Of a stretch of DNA of 64,000 nucleotides, positions 18,833 to 26,788 are shown in pieces. The stretch covers positions 124,001-188,000 of the forward strand of contig JAFZSL010000051.1 of assembly GCA_017619375.1 (NCBI GenBank), written 5' to 3'. Position 1 is the first letter of the stretch, and every line of letters starts with the position of its first letter. A model generated the notes under the pieces. That model made no database searches and was not told the DNA's origin. It saw only the letters and a program-made list of their open reading frames with translations. The stretch comes from Prevotella sp. (GTDB taxonomy: Bacteria > Bacteroidota > Bacteroidia > Bacteroidales > Bacteroidaceae). The position numbers and the translations under genes were made by a program.

Positions 18833-19914
18833 CAGACGACACTCCAGATTTCCTTGCGTTTCTTCCACATGAGCACAACCAGTCTCAAGCATCCTCCAAG
18901 GAACATGAAAAGTGTCATCACCATGAGTTTCGACTTGTTGCTATGCTTCACGGGGACAGATGCCGACTGTACGATGGTGAATGCAGGTGTGCGTTCCTGC
19001 ACCTTGGCCCTTGAGAGTTGCAACTGCTCATACACCTGTGTGTAAGCATTGTATTTCAATTGCATGTCGTTCTCCAGGTCGTCTTGTTTCGTCTTGAAGG
19101 TTTGGAGCACGAGTTCTTGGTTGGCATCGGCATAAGATGCGTATTGCTGGCGAGCCTTCACATATTGCTCTTTGGCCTCCATGAAGAGCCGTTCCATATA
19201 GGCAAGGTCGTTTCGGGCTTTCTTCGTGCGGTAGTCGGTGATGAAGTCTTGCAGGCGTTGCCTTATCGAATCGGCCATCTCGGCGGCCACCACAGGGTCC
19301 TGGTCGGTCACTTCTATGCTGATGACACTGGTTTTCTTGTCCACGCTGCAATCGATGCTCTTTCCGATGTTGTGCGCAATGTCGTATTGCTGCTTGGTGA
19401 GCCTGAAGGGGTCCACTTTCGTGCTGTCGGTGCCATAGACGCCATCGTCTTTCTTCATCTTCTCCACGATGGCGTGGAGCCATTCACCCGGCTTGGTGTA
19501 CCATGCCTTTTTGGTGTGGTTTTTCAAGTAGTCGTAATAATCGGTGCGCACGCTGCCATCCTTGTTGACCACTTTCACCCCGAAAAGGCCGACGATGAAG
19601 TCGGAAGACTGCAGCAGGTCGGGGTATATTTCGGGATAAATGGCGTCGTTGCTGCTTCCGAAGTCCATGTCCATTCCCACCATGGAAGCGAGCGAGGAGA
19701 TGTTGGAGGTGAGGCTGTTGCTGCTCGAAGTCTCTGGAGCGAGCATGACAGATGCCTTGTATTCCTTGGGCGTGCCGAATGAAACGGCAAGTCCCAATAT
19801 GGCTGACAGTATCAGGAATACAGCCATCCACAACTTGTCGTGTGAGATGCAACGGAGCAGACTCACCATGTCGAGTTCGAGCTTTCCCCTTCTTTTTTCT
19901 TCTGTCTCTTTCAT
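18832..19914 (-). CDS. Wzz-type chain-length determinant protein (first copy)
   Basis: 360 aa; N-terminal membrane segment near 30-50 (LWMAVFLILSAILGLAVSFG), periplasmic region with coiled coil (FMEAKEQYVKARQQYASYAD), C-terminal membrane segment (KLMVMTLFMFLGGCLRLVVL) and a short basic cytoplasmic tail. It shares a block with the second copy (VTDQDPxVAAxMxDSxRxxLQ), so the two genes are tandem paralogues. It lies 61 nt after the exporter gene and overlaps the next gene by ATGA. Expected role: polysaccharide co-polymerase that sets chain length with Wzy. Confidence 0.87.
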   Translation of the reverse strand: MKETEEKRRGKLELDMVSLLRCISHDKLWMAVFLILSAILGLAVSFGTPKEYKASVMLAPETSSSNSLTSNISSLASMVGMDMDFGSSNDAIYPEIYPDLLQSSDFIVGLFGVKVVNKDGSVRTDYYDYLKNHTKKAWYTKPGEWLHAIVEKMKKDDGVYGTDSTKVDPFRLTKQQYDIAHNIGKSIDCSVDKKTSVISIEVTDQDPVVAAEMADSIRQRLQDFITDYRTKKARNDLAYMERLFMEAKEQYVKARQQYASYADANQELVLQTFKTKQDDLENDMQLKYNAYTQVYEQLQLSRAKVQERTPAFTIVQSASVPVKHSNKSKLMVMTLFMFLGGCLRLVVLMWKKRKEIWSVV

Positions 19915-19975
19915 ATTTCGCTTTCCCTTTCAAGTGTAAGGTCTGACAGTCAGATTTGCCTGCCCTTTTCCCTGC

Positions 19976-22582
19976 TTATTTGATGACGCTGATGATGGTG
20001 GCGATGATGGCAGAGAGCGAGCCCACCGCGGTGGCAAGGCTCAGCCTTTCTTGCAGAGAGGTCCTGGTGATGGACTTCGATGGGACGACGATTTCGCATC
20101 CCGGCATGGGCTTGGCCTTGTGTCCCACCTTGGCCACCTTGCCGTTCATGTAGATGATATAACTTTGCTTCTTTTTCGCCGAGGTGCTGAAACCGCCCGC
20201 CTGGTCGATATAGTAACTCACGTTCTTTCCTTCCTCGTAGGCCACCGAGTTGGGGTGCATCACCTCGCCGCTGATTTTCACCGTTCCAGTGTATTGCGGT
20301 ACGATGATGCGGTCGCCCTCCCTGAGGACGATGTCATCGTCGCATCCTGGTTGCAAGAGCGCCTTTTCGAGGTCGATGCCCACAGGGTAGGTTTCTCCCA
20401 CCTCGTATTTCTGCAATTGTTGTGTCTGTGTTTGCGCCATGTTCATCAGGCTGGCGTTGCCCGAGCGTGCGATTTGTTCCTGCAGGTTGAGTTCGGCTTG
20501 CTCTCGTGCCTTCTTCAGGGCCTCGACGGCATTCAAACGCTCCTCCTGAGTGTAGCGCCTTTCCAGTCGTGCGCCATTTGCGTAGGCGCGGTCGTTGAGT
20601 CCACCTGCCACTTTCACGAGGTCGCTGATGCGCATGTCTTTCGTTGAAATGGTGTATGTGCCAGAGAACATCACCTCGCCTTCTATGACCACGTTTTGCT
20701 GCTTGTAGGAACCTGGGCTCTTCCTCACATACACTTCGTCGAAAGGCATCAGTGTGAATCCCGGCTCACCGTCGATGACGAAACCGTCTTTCAGTGCGAA
20801 TGAATAGGTGTTGGAAATGATGGAGTCGGTGGTGGTGGCGGCAGGGTTGTACACTCTTCGAGCCACGTCCACTTTCACGGTGGATGCCGTTTCCTTGAGT
20901 CCGCCAGCCTGCAGGATGAAGTCCTCTATGGTTTCATTGGAGGCGTATTTGTAGACGCCGGGATAGAAGACTTCGCCATGGATGGTGACGGTCTGGTCTT
21001 CCATCATGTCCTGTCGCGTGGGTATGAACAGCACGTCGTTGGGTCGCAGTTCGATGTCGGCATTCGTGCCATCGAGTATGCCGTCGATGTTGATTTGCAC
21101 CACCTCAAGCGTGCGGTCGGGCTTCATGCGATGCATTACAGCGTGTGCGGTGAATGCTTCCTCGCGCAATCCTTCTGCGTGTTCGAGCAAAGACCTCACG
21201 GTGCGTATGTCTTCACCCACCTGGTATTTCCCCGGACGGAAGACGGCACCTTTCACCTCAACCATGTTGCTGTAGCGGTCGATGATGGAATCGACGGTGA
21301 TGGAGTCGCCGTCGGCGAGGGTGAATGAGGAGAAGTCGAATTCGTCGACGGTGTAGATGGAGTATTCCCTTCCCGACTTCCTGATGACCCTCACCGATTT
21401 GGTGTAGGCGTCGCCGGTGAATCCTCCGGAGTATTTGAGCAAAGCGTTGAGGCTTTCGTTGCGTCTCATTTCGTAATACATCGGCCGTTTCACCTTGCCG
21501 GTGATGTTCACCAGGCAGTCGTATGGGCCGACCATCACCATGTCGTTGTCTTGCAGCCTTACGTTTCCGCTCATCCTCCCGTTGAGAATGTAGTCGTAGA
21601 TGTCGACGGTGGAAATGAGTTGGCTGTTGCGGTAGATGCGGATGTTTCGCAGTGTGCCGAGGTCGGTCACGCCACCTGCCATGTAGAGTGCGTGGAAGAC
21701 ACTGGCGAAAGCAGAGAGGGTGTATGTCCCCGGCACTTTCACGTCGCCCACCACGTTGACCATGATGGAACGTGTCTCACCCACGGTGAGGCGTAGTTTG
21801 GAACTCTCATACCTGCTTCCCAATCGCTTCTTGATGGTGGCATTGGCCTGGCTGACGGTCATTCCTCCGACATGGACGGGGCCGAAGCCCTCAATCGTGA
21901 CGTTTCCGTCAGGCGAGACAGTGCCTTCGATGGTTTTCTGCGATGCGCCATAGATGTCGATGTAGACGGCGTCGCCTGGGCCGAGATGGTAATTCTCCGG
22001 CGTGGCGATGTTCATATTGGGTTCGAAGGTCAGTTTCTTGTTGTTGAACAAGTCATGACCGAAGATTTTCTTCTTCTGTTTCTTCAGTTTCTCCACGAGG
22101 TTCTCATACATCGTGATGGTGTCGCCGGGAAGCCAATCGTCCAACTCGTCTTGGAACTCCAGGAAATCTTCATCATCCTCGTCAAAGGTGTGGGTGAAGA
22201 ACCGGTCTTCCTTGATGCGCATGCCGGAGTCAAACAATCCGCCGTTCTTGGTGTTGTCGGTCAGCTTGTCCTCGTATTGAGAGTCTTGGTATTGGGCTTT
22301 CTTGTTCTTCCTGGTGCGGTCTTCGCCTCCGTCGGTGCTGTTACTCACGTTGCCGAGTCCTTGCTCCTTCGCCATTCGTTCGTATTTCTTGCGCACGCGG
22401 CGGATTTGGTTGATGTCGACGCCACGTTGCATCAGCTGCACCACGATTTGTTGTTGTGAAGTGCCTTCCTCGTGCTCCTTGATGATGAATTTGAACACCT
22501 GTTCGTCGGTCATCGACGACTGGGCCAGCATGCACAAGGGCATCGCCAGCGCCATCAATAGGATGATGATTGGTCTTCTCAT
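19976..22582 (-). CDS. SLBB-repeat polysaccharide export protein (Wza-like)
   Basis: 868 aa, far longer than E. coli Wza (about 380), as usual in Bacteroidota. Signal peptide MRRPIIILLMALAMPLCMLAQ, then a helical charged N-terminal region (to about 180), a Poly_export domain at about 200-280 (NYHLGPGDAVYIDIYG, GTVSPDGNVTIEGFGPV) and a series of about five to six SLBB domains (MVNVVGDVKVPGTYTL; VNITGKVKRPMYYEM; VEVKGAVFRPGKYQV; VTIHGEVFYPGVYKY; VVIEGEVMFSGTYTI; VKISGEVMHPNSVAY). A hydrophobic stretch near the C terminus (LSLATAVGSLSAIIATIISV) may anchor it. Probable outer-membrane/periplasmic conduit of the polymer. Overlaps the sugar transferase gene by 4 nt. Confidence 0.88.
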   Translation of the reverse strand: MRRPIIILLMALAMPLCMLAQSSMTDEQVFKFIIKEHEEGTSQQQIVVQLMQRGVDINQIRRVRKKYERMAKEQGLGNVSNSTDGGEDRTRKNKKAQYQDSQYEDKLTDNTKNGGLFDSGMRIKEDRFFTHTFDEDDEDFLEFQDELDDWLPGDTITMYENLVEKLKKQKKKIFGHDLFNNKKLTFEPNMNIATPENYHLGPGDAVYIDIYGASQKTIEGTVSPDGNVTIEGFGPVHVGGMTVSQANATIKKRLGSRYESSKLRLTVGETRSIMVNVVGDVKVPGTYTLSAFASVFHALYMAGGVTDLGTLRNIRIYRNSQLISTVDIYDYILNGRMSGNVRLQDNDMVMVGPYDCLVNITGKVKRPMYYEMRRNESLNALLKYSGGFTGDAYTKSVRVIRKSGREYSIYTVDEFDFSSFTLADGDSITVDSIIDRYSNMVEVKGAVFRPGKYQVGEDIRTVRSLLEHAEGLREEAFTAHAVMHRMKPDRTLEVVQINIDGILDGTNADIELRPNDVLFIPTRQDMMEDQTVTIHGEVFYPGVYKYASNETIEDFILQAGGLKETASTVKVDVARRVYNPAATTTDSIISNTYSFALKDGFVIDGEPGFTLMPFDEVYVRKSPGSYKQQNVVIEGEVMFSGTYTISTKDMRISDLVKVAGGLNDRAYANGARLERRYTQEERLNAVEALKKAREQAELNLQEQIARSGNASLMNMAQTQTQQLQKYEVGETYPVGIDLEKALLQPGCDDDIVLREGDRIIVPQYTGTVKISGEVMHPNSVAYEEGKNVSYYIDQAGGFSTSAKKKQSYIIYMNGKVAKVGHKAKPMPGCEIVVPSKSITRTSLQERLSLATAVGSLSAIIATIISVIK

Positions 22583-23271
22583 GATATGCTGTTCGTTTTT
22601 TTCCCGGCTTTTCCGTTTGTTCCTGCAAGAGGCAGGCTTTTCAACATTCCATAAACCGTGCTGAGTATGATTTTCAGGTCCAGCATCAATGTGCGGTTTT
22701 CCAAGTACCTGATGTCCATGTCGAGACGCTTGAGCATCTTCTCAATGGTGTCGGTGTAACCATTGTAGAGTGTGGCTTCGGACGTCAGCCCAGGTCTCAT
22801 CTGGTAGACCAGGATGTAGTCGTGCGTGTGTTCCATGATCTGGTCGATGAAGTATTTGCGTTCCGGGCGTGGTCCGACCAGCGACATGTCTCCACAAAGC
22901 ACGTTCCATAACTGTGGCAGTTCGTCGAGATGGTGCTCTCTCAGGTATCGTTCAAAGTGTGTTGATTTCACGGTGTCGCTTTGTGCGATGAGTTGCGGCC
23001 CTTCGTCTTCCACCACCGTGCTCAGCGTGCGGAATTTGTATATGGTGAACGGTTTGCCTTTGTATCCGATGCGCTCTTGCCTGAAGATGACCGGTCCGTT
23101 TTTTTGGAATTTGATGATCAGTGCGATGGCGAGAAAGACAGGTGAAAGCAACACCAACCCGAAAAGGGCGCAAACGAAGTCTGCAACCCGTTTCAAGCAG
23201 CGCTGCCACCCACGCATGGCATCGTGGTTGTAAGCAAGGCTTGCTGTGGATAAACGATATGTCCTGGCCAA
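22579..23271 (-). CDS. Initiating sugar-1-phosphate transferase of the exopolysaccharide operon
   Basis: 230 aa of the bacterial sugar transferase family (WbaP/WcaJ C-terminal domain, PglC-like). One hydrophobic segment (FVCALFGLVLLSPVFLAIALI), then FRQERIGYKGKPFTIYKFRTL, LRxxHLDELPQLWNVLCGDMSLVGPRPER and the RPGLTSEATLYN block that ends the core. The four-helix N-terminal region of full WbaP proteins is absent, so it is a minimal monotopic phosphoglycosyl transferase that loads the first sugar phosphate on undecaprenyl phosphate. First gene of the operon; a -7-like TATCTTTG box lies about 118 nt upstream. Confidence 0.88.
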   Translation of the reverse strand: MARTYRLSTASLAYNHDAMRGWQRCLKRVADFVCALFGLVLLSPVFLAIALIIKFQKNGPVIFRQERIGYKGKPFTIYKFRTLSTVVEDEGPQLIAQSDTVKSTHFERYLREHHLDELPQLWNVLCGDMSLVGPRPERKYFIDQIMEHTHDYILVYQMRPGLTSEATLYNGYTDTIEKMLKRLDMDIRYLENRTLMLDLKIILSTVYGMLKSLPLAGTNGKAGKKTNSIS

Positions 23272-23388
23272 AATGACTTTTTCTTACCGAGTATGTCCTA
23301 CGCCATCTGCGGAATCACCCGTGCAGGTGTGCGAAGACTTGTCTCGCATACATTATATAATAATAACACGTTTTTTGCAAAATTGTTG

Positions 23389-23396
23389 CAAAGATA
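23389..23396 (-). promoter_or_regulatory. Possible -7 element of the exopolysaccharide operon
   Basis: TATCTTTG read on the minus strand, 118 nt before the sugar transferase start. No TTTG was found at the usual spacing upstream. If used, the leader would be about 110 nt, long enough for a leader-based control of the kind known in Bacteroides capsule loci; none is shown here. Confidence 0.4.
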
Positions 23397-23489
23397 CTCG
23401 TTTTTCTTGAAAAAACACCACTTTATGTTGTTTTTTCATCTTTGGGCAAGGATTTAAGGCGGGGTAGGGGGAGGGGCCGCGTGATGGGG

Positions 23490-23508
23490 GCAGCGGCAAA
23501 ACCGCTGC
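23490..23508. terminator. Hairpin GCAGCGG-CAAAA-CCGCTGC
   Basis: 7-bp stem identical to that of the terminator at 16453, with one loop base changed. It lies between the NYN gene (ends 23560) and the exopolysaccharide operon start. It has no T tract on the minus strand and only TTT on the plus strand, so terminator activity is uncertain. Confidence 0.5.
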
Positions 23509-23559
23509 TTTCGAGGAAGTGGAATAGGAATACTGGGAATATTAGAAATGCAAGGAGGG

Positions 23560-24339
23560 CTATGGATTGGTGCCCTTCCCTGTTTTTTTCAGTCTGACGA
23601 AGACGTGTACGGCGTGACTGTTGTCGGTCTTCCGCTTCTCCACTTCGAAGTATTTCGGGCAGGCCTCGATAAGCGGCATGAGTTTTGGGAAGCCGTAGTT
23701 GCGAGGGTCGAAGTCGGGTCGTTTCTTCAGGAGAAGACTACCCACCTCAGCCAACGACACCCAGTCGTTGTCGTCGGAGAGATCGTCAATGGTGTGTCGA
23801 AGGAGTTTGATGAGCGCATGGGTGATTTTCTCCTTTTGCACTTGGGGCTTCTTCTCATCGTTGGTTGTTGTCTCCGGTGTGGCTGTTTCTTCGTCGTCGC
23901 CAAGGTTCTCGATATAGATGAACTTGTCGCATGCGACGATGAAAGGCCTGGGGGTCTTCTTCTCGCCCATTCCGATAACCATCTTGCTCGACTCCCTCAA
24001 CCTCGTGGCCAGCCGGGTGAAGTCGCTGTCGCTGGAAATGATGCAGAATCCGTCCACTTTGTTGCTGTGGAGGATGTCCATGGCATCGATGATCATGGCA
24101 GAGTCTGTGGCATTCTTCCCCGTGGTGTAGCCATATTGCTGAATGGGAGTGATGGCGTTCTCCAATAGTACTGCTTTCCAGCCGGCCAGGTTGGGCTTTG
24201 TCCAATCCCCGTAGATGCGTTTGATGGTTGGCACGCCATATTTGGCTATCTCGTTGAGCATCTCCTGTATATGCGAGTAGGGGACATTGTCTGCATCGAA
24301 CAAGACTGCCAGGTTGAGTTCTTTCTTGTATTCTGTCAT
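23560..24339 (-). CDS. NYN-domain putative RNase with C-terminal OST-HTH/LOTUS domain
   Basis: 259 aa. NYN/PIN-like nuclease domain at about 8-145 with conserved acids: Asp15 and Asp17 in LFDADNVP, Asp79 in NATDSAMIIDAMD, Asp104/Asp106 in ISSDSDFTRL. After a charged linker (about 150-170) a LOTUS/OST-HTH-like domain (about 172-252) contains DWVSLAEVGSLLLKKRPDF and YGFPKLMPLIEA. LabA/DUF88 family proteins with this layout are cytosolic and thought to act on RNA; LOTUS domains bind RNA (G4 or dsRNA) in other systems. It follows the dockerin-like gene by 30 nt on the same strand, probably by chance. Confidence 0.87.
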   Translation of the reverse strand: MTEYKKELNLAVLFDADNVPYSHIQEMLNEIAKYGVPTIKRIYGDWTKPNLAGWKAVLLENAITPIQQYGYTTGKNATDSAMIIDAMDILHSNKVDGFCIISSDSDFTRLATRLRESSKMVIGMGEKKTPRPFIVACDKFIYIENLGDDEETATPETTTNDEKKPQVQKEKITHALIKLLRHTIDDLSDDNDWVSLAEVGSLLLKKRPDFDPRNYGFPKLMPLIEACPKYFEVEKRKTDNSHAVHVFVRLKKTGKGTNP

Positions 24340-24369
24340 GAAATGTTGGTTTTTCTTTCGTGCAAGTTG

Positions 24370-24747
24370 CTATAAGCCTGTTCCAGGGTCTCCTCCCTCC
24401 AGTCCGTCAAGGTCCAGGTCGGGGTTGTCGGGGTCGTCATAGTCTGCACCCAGGATGATGTTCACCATGATGGTGATGTCGACGATGGTGATGTTGTCGT
24501 CGCCATCCATGTCACCTATCCAGAGTTCGAAATCGGCCTGGTGTGTCAGGATATAGTTGACAAGCAAGGTGACATCAACGATGGTGCGGTCGCCATCCCC
24601 GCTGACGTCTCCCCTGAGTTGCCTTGCTGCAATAGGTTTTTTCCCGTCGTCATAGCAGGAAATATACATATTGCTGGCTTGCGCTGTGGCAAAAGCCATG
24701 GTGAGAAAAAGAATGCCGGCAAGGGCATGTCGTATATGTCTTTTCAT
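24370..24747 (-). CDS. Small secreted protein with a type I dockerin-like repeat pair
   Basis: 125 aa with signal peptide (MKRHIRHALAGILFLTMAFATAQA). Almost the whole mature protein is a dockerin-like pair: GDVSGDGDRTIVDVTLLVNYIL (cited in part as GDVSGDGDRTIVDVT, about 46-60) and GDMDGDDNITIVDITIMVN (about 78-96), each with the DxDGD-type calcium loop followed by a helix. The C-terminal tail is acidic (YDDPDNPDLDLDGLEGGDPG). There is no catalytic partner domain, so it is a free dockerin-like protein. In Bacteroidota such repeats need not mean a cellulosome. A -7 box TAATTTTG is present at 24774-24767 on the minus strand. Confidence 0.78.
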   Translation of the reverse strand: MKRHIRHALAGILFLTMAFATAQASNMYISCYDDGKKPIAARQLRGDVSGDGDRTIVDVTLLVNYILTHQADFELWIGDMDGDDNITIVDITIMVNIILGADYDDPDNPDLDLDGLEGGDPGTGL

Positions 24748-24859
24748 CCTTTTGTTTGATTTTTCACAAAATTATTGAATTTTGTCCAACCATGCATCAT
24801 GTGTTGTTTAAAATTAACAAATTTTATCGGCAAAAGTATTATTGTAGCGTTTTTTTTCC

Positions 24860-24867
24860 TAATTTTG
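24860..24867 (+). promoter_or_regulatory. -7 element upstream of the DUF5715 gene
   Basis: TAATTTTG, a match to TAnnTTTG. Transcription would start near 24873, which makes the ATG at 24897 (or 24912) a better start than the one at 24882. No clear -33 TTTG. Confidence 0.5.
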
Positions 24868-24896
24868 CAATCTATACGCCCATGTTACGTTTTGCC

Positions 24897-25532
24897 ATGA
24901 CGATATCGAAAATGTGGAAAAAACCAAGTGTCGCCACTTTGTTTGCGCTGCTCTTCGCCTTGCTCACGAGTTGCGCCAGCCATCGCGATGCCGTACCGGA
25001 AACCTTCCCTTTTCAATTTTCCGACCCCAATCCCCATCAGCAGGCTGGCGCCAAGAAATATGGCATTGAACCTCTTGAGGATCGTTCGGAACTGGATCGT
25101 GTGAAACGTCGTCTGAAGCATATCGAGGAGTGCGAATACTATGCCGTGGACCCTCTCACCCATTCTGTTCCCTACCTTACGCCCGACGCTGCCAAATTGC
25201 TCAAGGAGATAGGTAAGCGGTTTCAGAAGAAATTGAAGAAGCACAAGATGGGCAAGCATAAGATCATCGTCACGTCCGTGTTGCGTACGAAGGAGGATGT
25301 GAGAAAATTGATGAAGGTGAACAGCAATACCGTGTCGAATTCCGCTCACTGCCGTGCCACCACTTTCGACTTGTCGTATCGTCGTTTCAAGCATGTGGAA
25401 GGAGCCCAGGCCAATGCTGCCCAGATGAAATACCTGTTGGGCGAGGTGCTGGCCGAACTTCGGGAGAAGGGCCGTTGCTGTGTGATATACGAAACTAAAC
25501 AGACATGCCTGCACGTCACTGTGAGGCAATAG
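24897..25532 (+). CDS. DUF5715-like lipoprotein, peptidase M15-like fold
   Basis: 211 aa from MTISKMWKK; MWKKPS at 24912 is an alternative start. Signal sequence VATLFALLFALLTSC gives a lipobox with the Cys at about 23. The body has YYAVDPLTHSVPYLTPDAA, IIVTSVLRTKEDVRKL and NSAHCRATTFDLSYRRF, ending in CLHVTVRQ. SxH...D and the final HVTV follow the zinc-binding pattern of M15/VanY-like DD-peptidases, and known DUF5715 members read SAHxxGTTFD; here Gly is replaced by Ala. An envelope or peptidoglycan-related role is likely, activity uncertain. First of three closely spaced envelope genes. Confidence 0.72.
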   Translation: MTISKMWKKPSVATLFALLFALLTSCASHRDAVPETFPFQFSDPNPHQQAGAKKYGIEPLEDRSELDRVKRRLKHIEECEYYAVDPLTHSVPYLTPDAAKLLKEIGKRFQKKLKKHKMGKHKIIVTSVLRTKEDVRKLMKVNSNTVSNSAHCRATTFDLSYRRFKHVEGAQANAAQMKYLLGEVLAELREKGRCCVIYETKQTCLHVTVRQ

Positions 25533-25552
25533 ACAAAACTAAACTAATCAAG

Positions 25553-26788
25553 ATGAAGACTATTAAAGGAAGATTGTTTAAGAGAATGGGGCGTTTCGTG
25601 CTTGTGGCGGCATTGGCTGTCATCGCGAACTCGCTGTACGCCCAGTCATCGATGGACCGGGTCCGTTACCGCATCGATTATGTGAAAGAGTCGCATTTGT
25701 TGAGGAAGGGGAACCAACTCACCGTTGTGAACCTGAACCTGGAATGGCCTGTGCGGCTTAGCGGCATGCCTACGACCGCCTTGCAGAAATTCCTCTGCGA
25801 CATGGTGTTTGACAGCAAGGAAGGTGATTATGATTCCTCGCTTTCCTCTTACCTCGCGAAACAAGGAGATGAAATCAAGCAGATACCCGATGAGTCTGGC
25901 TTGTCTGTCCGTTATGTCAATTACAACTTGCAAGGCCTGGCATGGGAGAAAGACAAGTACCTCTCCATGAGGTTGGTGATGAAATGGCGTAGTGGTGACA
26001 AGGAAACTCCGGACTCTTTGACCAACGTCCTTTTCACCTATGACATCGTGGCCGACAAGGTGCTGCGCACGAAGGATATCCTTAAAAAACAATGTTTCAC
26101 CGACATCTACATCGTCGACAATTTGATAATGAACATCATAGAGGGCATGGCAAGTACTCTGTCAGACTATTATACTTCCGGAGACTTGGCGTGGAACATT
26201 AAAGAAGGCAGGGATTTCTTTTCCTTTTCTGATGTTTACTATTATTTGCCCGACGAGGCGTGCCTCATGCCTTTGGGATTGATGTTCAACGCCCCCTGGG
26301 TGTATGATGAAGATGGCGCCAACCCCGTTTCCATCATCAAAAAGGACCGCTTTATCAGCAAGCGTGGCCTCAATACCATGGAAGGAAAGAGCAAGCCGAG
26401 GAAAGACAAGCCTGCGGAGAACCAGGAGAAAGCCCCGGTCAGTCAGGTTTGGAGTCTTGACTCCCCCCATGTCTTTGAAGTGGTTGACTCCATGCCTCAC
26501 TATGATGGCGACACGAAGGAGATGTTGCTGTTCTTGAAACGACAGGTGACTTATCCGTCTTATGAGATGCTCCTTGGCATTGAAGGCAAGGTGACAGTGA
26601 CGTTTGTCGTGGAGCGTGACGGCAGCATCTCTGCTCCATCGGTCATCTTTCCTGTCTCCCCCGGCATCGACCGAATGGCTGTGGAAGCCGTCATGGCGAT
26701 GCCCCGATGGGTGCCAGGCAAGAAAAATGGCGTCGTCGTACGTACAAGAACAGGTGTGCCCGTCACTTTCAAACTGGACAAACAATGA
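25553..26788 (+). CDS. Secreted protein with C-terminal TonB-like domain
   Basis: 411 aa from MKTIKGR (20 nt after the previous stop). Signal peptide with LVAAALAVIANSLYAQ-like core. The large middle region (about 30-320) is of an unrecognised type with DUF3298-like features: paired strands such as YLSMRLVMKWRSGDK and DIVADKVLRTKDILK. Residues about 330-411 match the TonB C-terminal domain: YPSYEMLLGIEGKVTVTFVVERDG, VSPGIDRMAVEAVMAMPRWVPGKKNG and VPVTFKLD. There is no N-terminal anchor plus Pro-rich spacer as in a true TonB, so it is probably periplasmic rather than an ExbBD-coupled energiser. Overlaps the PrsW gene by ATGA. Confidence 0.75.
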   Translation: MKTIKGRLFKRMGRFVLVAALAVIANSLYAQSSMDRVRYRIDYVKESHLLRKGNQLTVVNLNLEWPVRLSGMPTTALQKFLCDMVFDSKEGDYDSSLSSYLAKQGDEIKQIPDESGLSVRYVNYNLQGLAWEKDKYLSMRLVMKWRSGDKETPDSLTNVLFTYDIVADKVLRTKDILKKQCFTDIYIVDNLIMNIIEGMASTLSDYYTSGDLAWNIKEGRDFFSFSDVYYYLPDEACLMPLGLMFNAPWVYDEDGANPVSIIKKDRFISKRGLNTMEGKSKPRKDKPAENQEKAPVSQVWSLDSPHVFEVVDSMPHYDGDTKEMLLFLKRQVTYPSYEMLLGIEGKVTVTFVVERDGSISAPSVIFPVSPGIDRMAVEAVMAMPRWVPGKKNGVVVRTRTGVPVTFKLDKQ

